IMG/VR virus record: IMGVR_UViG_3300030117_002737
Location: 1-38,045 of that record
Length of the DNA: 38,045 bases
From: a virus
Direction: 5' to 3' (one strand)
A model generated the notes under the pieces. That model was not told where the DNA came from. It did not search any database and worked only from the letters and a program-made list of their open reading frames with translations. Numbering within the stretch: the stretch's first letter is position 1; each line of letters starts with the position of its first letter. This document shows positions 5,650 through 10,100 of the stretch, piece after piece. Made by a program: the position numbers and the translations under genes.

Positions 5650-5841
5650 TCAAGCTAATGAATCTATAAATGCTTCCAGTTCATCATATCTGTCTTCAAC
5701 GTGTAATGCTCTTACATGTTGTGCAAATGATATGATTGTGTCTTTCCATCCGGCATCAACCCAGACAGACTCACTATTGGACTCCATAATTCCACGTGCT
5801 AAGAAGCACGCTATGTTTAGAGTATCTATTTGCATTTCCAT
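5650..5841 (-). CDS. Small protein (63 aa), paralogue of the 84-aa gene at 6190-6444
   Basis: Begins MEMQIDTLNIACFLARGIME. From residue 8 it aligns with the protein of 6190-6444: both share L-N-x2-C-F-L, a following Glu, V-x-A-x-W-x2-T, then S-F-x2-H-x-R-x-L. This is a clear tandem duplication with one gene in between. Acidic C-terminus. AGAAAGAAGGAAGAT precedes the ATG. Function unknown. Confidence 0.68.
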   Translation of the reverse strand: MEMQIDTLNIACFLARGIMESNSESVWVDAGWKDTIISFAQHVRALHVEDRYDELEAFIDSLA

Positions 5842-5863
5842 ATCTTCCTTCTTTCTGTTGTTG

Positions 5864-6118
5864 TTAAGCCTCTACGTCTATTTCAAAGTCTTCTTTGAAC
5901 TCATAGATAACTTTGTTGATTGCGTAAAGCTGTTCGTATATTTCACGCTTAGTTCCACGTTTAGAGATGTCACGGCTCCCGTTGTTCTTAACTAGTTGGT
6001 GAGTACCATCGGCAGAGTAAATATCAAAGCGCTCTGGAGCGTTGTTATCCCGAATACCGAAGTAGCCGTTTAACACCTCCACTTCACGTTCTAAATCTTG
6101 TGTAGTTATTCTTTCCAT
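5864..6118 (-). CDS. Hypothetical protein (84 aa), actinophage early type
   Basis: ATG 6118 is chosen on the AGAAAGAAGGAAGAT leader; an upstream extension would read through a hairpin. Begins MERITTQDLEREVEVLNGYFG. A second half with RGTKREIYEQLYAINKVIYEF resembles the widespread mycobacteriophage small proteins that end in a G-x-R-T-K-R-E-L-Y helix. That likeness is from memory and the family's function is unknown. Acidic C-terminus. Confidence 0.66.
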   Translation of the reverse strand: MERITTQDLEREVEVLNGYFGIRDNNAPERFDIYSADGTHQLVKNNGSRDISKRGTKREIYEQLYAINKVIYEFKEDFEIDVEA

Positions 6119-6133
6119 ATCTTCCTTCTTTCT

Positions 6134-6181
6134 GATAGTCTGATTAACTATCAAACAACACACTAATAAATTAATGTGCTG
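6134..6181 (-). repeat. Intergenic double hairpin, divergent copy H
   Basis: Two stem-loops in tandem: CAGCACATTA.. pairing with ..TAGTGTGTTG (6181-6156, about ten pairs, AT-rich tip), then GATAGT / ACTATC (6152-6134). The first keeps the GCACAT...GTGTGTT core of the repeated family but has lost its tetraloop. It is probably a diverged member. Confidence 0.5.
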
Positions 6182-6189
6182 TATGCAAG

Positions 6190-6444
6190 TCAAGCAGATA
6201 TGTCGCTATCAATCCAATATGTATCTAGATGAATCAATAGTTTCTTATAGTCGCTTAGTTCACCTTCAGGTGTGTCCTTGGCTATAGCTGATAGGTACCG
6301 GAAGTGCTCACCGAAACTCACAAGTGTTGCCCTCCATGATGCAACCGGCATGCCTTCAGGTCTTGCCTCAAGCAACCTGCTACCCAAGAAACAACCCGTG
6401 TTTAAAAAATTGGGTGTACAATCTATTTTAAAATCTTCTTCCAT
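6190..6444 (-). CDS. Small protein (84 aa), paralogue of the 63-aa gene at 5650-5841
   Basis: Begins MEEDFKIDCTPNFLNTGCFLG. The body repeats the L-N-x2-C-F-L ... W-x2-T-x2-S-F-x2-H-x-R-x-L pattern of its neighbour, but with an N-terminal extension and an insert before the C-terminal helix. AGAAAGAAGGAAAT precedes the ATG. Two diverged copies kept in one operon suggest a heteromeric pair or functional split; the activity is unknown. Confidence 0.68.
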   Translation of the reverse strand: MEEDFKIDCTPNFLNTGCFLGSRLLEARPEGMPVASWRATLVSFGEHFRYLSAIAKDTPEGELSDYKKLLIHLDTYWIDSDISA

Positions 6445-6481
6445 ATTTCCTTCTTTCTATATTGATGCAGTTAGCATCCTA

Positions 6482-6503
6482 GAACACATCTCCCGATGTG
6501 CTC
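6482..6503 (-). repeat. Intergenic tetraloop hairpin, copy G
   Basis: Stem GAGCACATC / GATGTGTTC with a GGGA (GNRA) loop on the transcribed strand. The same stem as copy B carries a UUCG loop there, so loop class changes while the stem is kept. Confidence 0.75.
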
Positions 6504-6518
6504 CGAGATAATAACCAT

Positions 6519-6722
6519 CTATCCTTGATATGGTCCTGCCCAATTTGGACCGTTCATATTCTTGAACTCGCCAGTACCTAACTGAGTTACACCGTTAAAG
6601 CGTTGGTCACGTTCCCACCGTAGCGCTTTATGCGCTTGACGATTACGGAGACGCTCTAACCGTAATTGATTTAATTCACGGTCACGTTTTGCCCTGCGCA
6701 ACTTGCGTTCGTACTCTTCCAT
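6519..6722 (-). CDS. Small Arg/Lys-rich protein (67 aa), first gene of the early block
   Basis: The N-terminal 40 residues are very basic and helical (MEEYERKLRRAKRDRELNQL, then RLERLRNRQAHKALRWERDQ), typical of a nucleic-acid- or ribosome-binding helix. The C-terminus is Gly/Asn-rich. AGAAAGAAGGCAAAA precedes the ATG. As the first gene after the leftward leader it would be made earliest. Target unknown. Confidence 0.66.
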   Translation of the reverse strand: MEEYERKLRRAKRDRELNQLRLERLRNRQAHKALRWERDQRFNGVTQLGTGEFKNMNGPNWAGPYQG

Positions 6723-6737
6723 TTTTGCCTTCTTTCT

Positions 6738-6756
6738 GCATCCCTTACGGGTGCTC
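6738..6756 (-). repeat. Tetraloop hairpin, copy I, at the start of the early block
   Basis: On the minus strand GAGCACCC-GTAA-GGG-A-TGC forms a short stem with a GTAA (GNRA) loop directly before the leader of the first early gene. It shares the GAGCAC start and loop of copies C and D but has a shorter stem. Confidence 0.55.
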
Positions 6757-7060
6757 GTCAGTTGGGTTAATTCCCAAGAGAAGGAAAGAAAGATTGCTGA
6801 TTTACCCTTAGCCCCGTACGGGGTCCATCGGTGGTATACCGCTAGGTGGCGGTCAAGCGATTATTGCCGGTCTTCTATCCGTCATCACGGTGGAGCCTGC
6901 CGTTAATCCGACCTTTTCATGAGCCAGAAACACTCGCATATTTTGAGGACTTTCAACCCTATTGAAGAACTCTTGTGTTGGTGATGTCTCACCTATCCTT
7001 CTTATTCCTGACCCCTTCCTAAGGGCTAGAGCTGAACCGGTTTCTGATCAACTTCAGTAA
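6757..7060 (-). ncRNA. Candidate structured leader RNA of the early block
   Basis: About 300 bases without a convincing gene. Read leftward they form a row of short, tight stem-loops: CCCTT/AAGGG, GGTGA-GACA-TCACC, TTCAA/TTGAA, CCGT-GATG-ACGG, ACCGC/GCGGT, the palindrome CCCCGTACGGGG, and TTGGG/CCCAA. Base composition is more GC-rich than the flanking genes. One minus-strand frame of about 63 codons crosses it, but it lacks a start with a ribosome-binding site until an internal ATG (28 codons left). It also uses AGG and AGA freely, unlike the neighbouring genes. An untranslated regulatory RNA fits best; the family is not recognised. Confidence 0.4.
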
Positions 7061-7067
7061 TAACAAC

Positions 7068-7096
7068 GATATAGGAACGGTAGAGAAATGAGACAT
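7068..7096 (-). promoter_or_regulatory. Candidate leftward early promoter
   Basis: TATATC (7073-7068, minus strand) is a moderate -10 box; the -35 position reads ATGTCT, a poor match. The start site would be near 7061. The nearest Crp-like dyad (7114-7129) is then centred about 60.5 bases upstream, close to the class I activation position. Weak -35 plus activator spacing make an activator-dependent promoter plausible. Confidence 0.4.
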
Positions 7097-7113
7097 TTTC
7101 AGACGATAAATAG

Positions 7114-7499
7114 TGTGTCATGTGTCACACCAAAAGAGTCGCTTTTCCTATCAGCAAAAACAGCAAACCACAACCAAAAGTGACGAACGTCACACCAAAA
7201 TAGGTGTGACATATGTCATCCCCCAGAATCGCCGAAACGCAACCCCGAAGGGGGGTAGGACCATTTTTCAATAAAAGCCCGTAGAACGCATCTACGGGCG
7301 TCTGGTGGAAATGTGACCAATGTCATAGACATCCGTCACACCACAACCCCACACGTGACCACCGTCACACGTGACCAACGTCACACCCAAACAGTCCAGC
7401 ACCAATGTGACCCACGTCACACGTGACCACCGTCACAGTGACAAACGTCACACCCCACCCCCTACCCTGTGACAAACGTCACATGTGACCACCGTCACA
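7114..7499. repeat. Array of Crp/GlxR-like 16-bp dyads
   Basis: At least eleven sites match TGTGA-N6-TCACA, seven to ten bases exact out of ten. They start at 7114, 7179, 7205, 7312, 7354, 7370, 7406, 7422, 7437, 7468 and 7484, with a half-site at 7325. Those at 7406, 7468 and 7484 are perfect. Several abut exactly (7354/7370, 7406/7422, 7468/7484). The consensus is that of the Crp/FNR superfamily, including actinobacterial GlxR. The array fills the space between the divergent promoters. Alternative: iterons for a phage initiator, though no initiator gene was recognised. Confidence 0.8.
7273..7299 (-). terminator. Intrinsic terminator for leftward transcription, inside the dyad array
   Basis: A perfect 8-bp stem GCCCGTAG / CTACGGGC with a 7-base loop is followed on the minus strand by TTTTATTG. 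In the plus direction no U-tract follows. No leftward gene lies upstream of it, so it would stop antisense transcripts or end a small RNA begun in 7300-7900. Confidence 0.6.
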
Positions 7500-7523
7500 C
7501 TATTTTAGCTCACCCCCCTATAC

Positions 7524-7560
7524 TGGTCATACTGACTGCTTATAATGGTCAAGGTGACCA
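7524..7560 (+). promoter_or_regulatory. Rightward late promoter with two operator dyads
   Basis: A perfect -10 box TATAAT (7541-7546) has almost no -35 match (CTATAC at 7518-7523). With a start near 7553, the perfect Crp-like dyad at 7484-7499 is centred at about -61.5, the classic class I position; the next is at -77.5. The -10 is flanked by a second dyad type, TGGTCA-N3-TGACTG (7524-7538) and TGGTCA-AGG-TGACCA (7546-7560), 22 bases centre to centre. These could hold a repressor dimer on each side. Transcription would give a 5' leader of about 400 bases before the late genes. Confidence 0.6.
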
Positions 7561-7603
7561 GATTGCCGAGCCTCCCCCCACAGCCCTGTTAGGTTAACGC
7601 TTT

Positions 7604-7690
7604 TCTGGTTATGTTGGTTCAGTTGTTTGTGTGTTTGGGTGTTTTGTTTGTTGGTGTTTGGTTGTTTTGTTTTGGGCGTGGTTTCCCTTG
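7604..7690. other. G/T-only stretch in the late leader
   Basis: Some 80 bases are almost free of C and A on the plus strand. The late mRNA leader here would be largely unstructured. Read leftward it is C/A-rich and G-poor, the composition bound by Rho, so leftward stray transcripts could be ended here. It could also be an easily melted element beside the dyad array. No ORF of note crosses it. Confidence 0.45.
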
Positions 7691-7748
7691 GGAACCTCCC
7701 AAGCATTGAGGTTGCTTTGACCTTGTAATCGCTTTGTCCTGTGCGTTA

Positions 7749-7792
7749 CGCCCCTGTGCGCTCATTTCCTCTTTGCGTTGTCACAGGGGGCG
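7749..7792 (+). other. Stable stem-loop in the late leader
   Basis: CGCCCCTGTG pairs with CACAGGGGGCG (one bulged G) around a roughly 23-base loop that itself contains a short CGC/GCG pairing. No U-tract follows. It may protect the late mRNA 5' region or mark a DNA site; the sequence alone does not decide. Confidence 0.45.
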
Positions 7793-7862
7793 GTTACCCT
7801 TCTGACGGGTGACTCACCGAGGGTTAGTCGGGCGCTGCTTACAGGCGTTGTTGTGGTTGGTC

Positions 7863-7920
7863 AAGGGTCCACAATCCCCTTTTTGTTTTTGGGTATGGGT
7901 TAGGATACCCTTTCCGGTAT
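7863..7920 (+). promoter_or_regulatory. Attenuator-like segment before the first late gene
   Basis: A weak stem AAGGG / CCCTT is followed by TTTTTGTTTTT (to 7890), a minimal intrinsic terminator. Directly after, GGGTAT (7891-7896) can pair with ATACCC (7905-7910), or ATACC (7905-7909) with GGTAT (7916-7920). The two are mutually exclusive. The arrangement could meter read-through into the late genes; no ligand or leader peptide is evident. Confidence 0.35.
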
Positions 7921-7950
7921 TTAGTTACAACATGGTGTTGGGAGTTTTTT

Positions 7951-8049
7951 GTGTTTTGTGAAGATTTTGATAAAATAGTTGATGATGTTGAGGATGAGGT
8001 GCTAGAGTGTGGCTTAGAAAATCCTGACATTTGTGAGAGTTGTCAGTAA
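7951..8049 (+). CDS. Micro-gene: acidic cysteine-containing peptide (32 aa)
   Basis: GTG start with GGGAG six bases upstream. Begins MFCEDFDKIVDDVEDEVLEC and ends CESCQ. Four cysteines (residues 3, 20, 28, 31), the last two as C-x2-C, within an extremely acidic peptide, could bind a metal. The 33-residue basic gene follows after ten bases. First open frame of the late transcript. No homologue recognised. Confidence 0.5.
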   Translation: MFCEDFDKIVDDVEDEVLECGLENPDICESCQ

Positions 8050-8059
8050 GGAGAGTATT

Positions 8060-8161
8060 ATGCCATACGGTAAGGGTACATACGGTAGTAAGGTTGGCAG
8101 ACCGTCTAAAAAGGCTAAGGCTGCTGGTCGTAAGAAGATGAAGAACAAAAGAAAAAAATAA
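8060..8161 (+). CDS. Micro-gene: basic GTYGSKVGRP protein (33 aa)
   Basis: Starts MPYGKGTYGSKVGRPSKK and ends in a run of Lys and Arg (15 of the last 20 residues are Lys, Arg or Ala). GGAGAG lies about five bases before ATG. Very short proteins beginning with a G-T-Y-G-x-K-x-G-R-P motif recur beside structural genes in many marine phages; this likeness is from memory. DNA binding, perhaps in packaging, is plausible from charge and from the terminase next door. Confidence 0.65.
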   Translation: MPYGKGTYGSKVGRPSKKAKAAGRKKMKNKRKK

Positions 8162-8185
8162 AAAAGGTAAAATGGCTAAGAGTAG

Positions 8186-10096
8186 ATGGGGTCTGGTAAA
8201 GCTACACCTGTAGAAAAGTGGGCTAAGTACTTGTTGCTGCGTCGCAGTATGAGTATTTATCAGGCTGCTAAAGAAGCTGGTGTTAATTATCATTCAGCTA
8301 GAGACAATGAGTCTGGGCGTGTGTCTACACGCAACTATGTTGTCGCTAAGGAGCAAACTGAACGTGTGGGTGTATCTACTATACCTACATATGAAGAGCT
8401 ACCTGAAGAAGTGCAAGAGTGTTGGGATAGCATTGAAAAATTTGCGTTGCGTTATTTTGGTATTGTTTTGCAGCCGTGGCAAATAGAAGCCACAGAAAAG
8501 ATATTTGAACTATTTGAAACACCATTAGAAGAATATTGTGTTATTAATGCACCACCTGGAAGTGGAAAATCTACATTTTTTGCTAAGGTTCTACCAGCAT
8601 GGGCAACGGTTCGTAACAGAGCTATTAGAGGGATGCTCGGTTCCTCCACGCAACGTCTCGCTGAATGGTATACACGGCGTTTGCGTGCGGAGTTTGAACG
8701 AGAGCATGTTGCTCGTGCTGAACTAAACGACATTAAACTAGGGTTAGCGGTTGACGCTGAACGCACATTGCAACAAGACTTTGGGCAGTTTAAACCTGAC
8801 GCTAAAGAAATTTGGCGTGCTGAAGCATTTACTGTAGTGCAACAAGGCGATGTGCCGTTATCGCAAAAAGAACCGTCGTGGTCTGCGTTTGGTATGGACT
8901 CTGGTTTTCTAGGTGGTCGTTTTGATCTTATTATTTGGGATGACGTTTGGGACCCAAGAAAAATGCGTAACTCTGAGTCTCGTTCTGATATGTACCGTTG
9001 GTGGGATGAAGTAGCTGAAACACGGTTAGAGCCTGCTGGGTTACTTATATTGCAAGGGCAACGTATGGCTCCTGACGACATTTACAGATATGCGTTAGAT
9101 AAGTTTGCTCCAATAGATGATGAAGACGATCTTGAAGAAGTTGATGAAAATAAAGTAGATACGGAAGGTGAACGTAAATACACGCATCTTAAATTTAAAG
9201 CGCATTACGATGACAGGTGCAACCATTTGCATAAACCTAGTGACGTTGCGTATCCTGAAGGTTGTTTGTTGTATCCTCGTAGGTTGCCGTGGCGACGCAT
9301 ACGACATATTAAAGCGCAAACACCTGACCGATACGAAATATTGTACCAACAAGAAGACACTGACCCTGCATCTGTGCTTGTAGACCCTTTATGGATTAGT
9401 GGCGGTGTTGGTGATAATGGTGTGCAGTACATTGGGTGTTGGGATGAAGACCGTGATTTATGGGAAGTGCCAAAGTATTTAGCTGGCGATGTTATGGTTG
9501 TAGCGTCTGCTGACCCGTCACCGTCTAATTTTTGGGCGTTGCAATGTTGGGCTTACTGTCCTGATAGTGAATACAGGTACTTATTAGAATCGTATCGTCG
9601 CAAAATGGATGCACCATCGTTCCTTGACTGGAACCATGACACGCAACGCTTCACTGGCATAGCTGAAGAGTGGTGGCAAATAAGTAACGATATTGGTCAC
9701 CCTATTACGCATTGGATAGTTGAAGCTAACGCTGCTCAAAAATTTATTTTGCAGTACGATCATTTCCGACGGTGGTCTGCGTTGCGTGGTGTAGAACTTA
9801 TTCCGCATTACACCCATTCTCGTAACAAAGGTGACCCTAAGTATGGTGTGCAAATGCTTGCACCGTTGTATCGCTTGGGTCGCATTAGGCTTGCTGGTAA
9901 GCAACGTACTAACGCTAGACCGCATTCTTTAAAATTAGTTAATGAGGTAACAAAATGGAACCCAGAAGGCACAGGTACTAGAACTGATGACTGTGTGATG
10001 GCACAATGGTTCGTAGAACATAATCTTGAAAAATTATACGTGCCACGTGCAGAGCCTCATAGGTTGTGGCGACCTTCGTGGGTAACAGAAAGTTAA
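8186..10096 (+). CDS. terL: Terminase large subunit
   Basis: The packaging motor: an ATPase joined to a headful-cutting nuclease. Walker A is at residues 123-130 (PPGSGKST) and Walker B at about 246-253 (FDLIIWDD). An RNase H-like nuclease follows with acidic residues in SADPS (about 444), an IVEAN segment and a final DDCVMAQW (about 600). Length 636 is a little above usual because of an N-terminal extension. This extension (SMSIYQAAKEAGVNYHSARD) looks like a helix-turn-helix and may replace part of a small subunit, none of which was recognised. A stop codon abuts the ATG, so the start is bounded. A 13-codon frame from ATG 8172 with a better ribosome-binding site overlaps it and may couple translation. 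Confidence 0.92.
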   Translation: MGSGKATPVEKWAKYLLLRRSMSIYQAAKEAGVNYHSARDNESGRVSTRNYVVAKEQTERVGVSTIPTYEELPEEVQECWDSIEKFALRYFGIVLQPWQIEATEKIFELFETPLEEYCVINAPPGSGKSTFFAKVLPAWATVRNRAIRGMLGSSTQRLAEWYTRRLRAEFEREHVARAELNDIKLGLAVDAERTLQQDFGQFKPDAKEIWRAEAFTVVQQGDVPLSQKEPSWSAFGMDSGFLGGRFDLIIWDDVWDPRKMRNSESRSDMYRWWDEVAETRLEPAGLLILQGQRMAPDDIYRYALDKFAPIDDEDDLEEVDENKVDTEGERKYTHLKFKAHYDDRCNHLHKPSDVAYPEGCLLYPRRLPWRRIRHIKAQTPDRYEILYQQEDTDPASVLVDPLWISGGVGDNGVQYIGCWDEDRDLWEVPKYLAGDVMVVASADPSPSNFWALQCWAYCPDSEYRYLLESYRRKMDAPSFLDWNHDTQRFTGIAEEWWQISNDIGHPITHWIVEANAAQKFILQYDHFRRWSALRGVELIPHYTHSRNKGDPKYGVQMLAPLYRLGRIRLAGKQRTNARPHSLKLVNEVTKWNPEGTGTRTDDCVMAQWFVEHNLEKLYVPRAEPHRLWRPSWVTES

Positions 10097-10100
10097 TACA

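Noticed and set aside
6703-6906. 67-codon plus-strand frame
   Set aside because: Crosses the tetraloop hairpin and structured leader, starts inside the first early gene on the other strand, and has no leader.
6757-7110. tRNA gene in the non-coding region
   Set aside because: Several short stems are present, but no acceptor stem with a T-loop GTTCGA-type motif could be assembled on either strand.
7114-7499. CRISPR array
   Set aside because: The repeats are 16-bp palindromes that abut or have irregular spacing, with no unique spacers of constant length; no cas genes apart from a Cas4-like phage nuclease.
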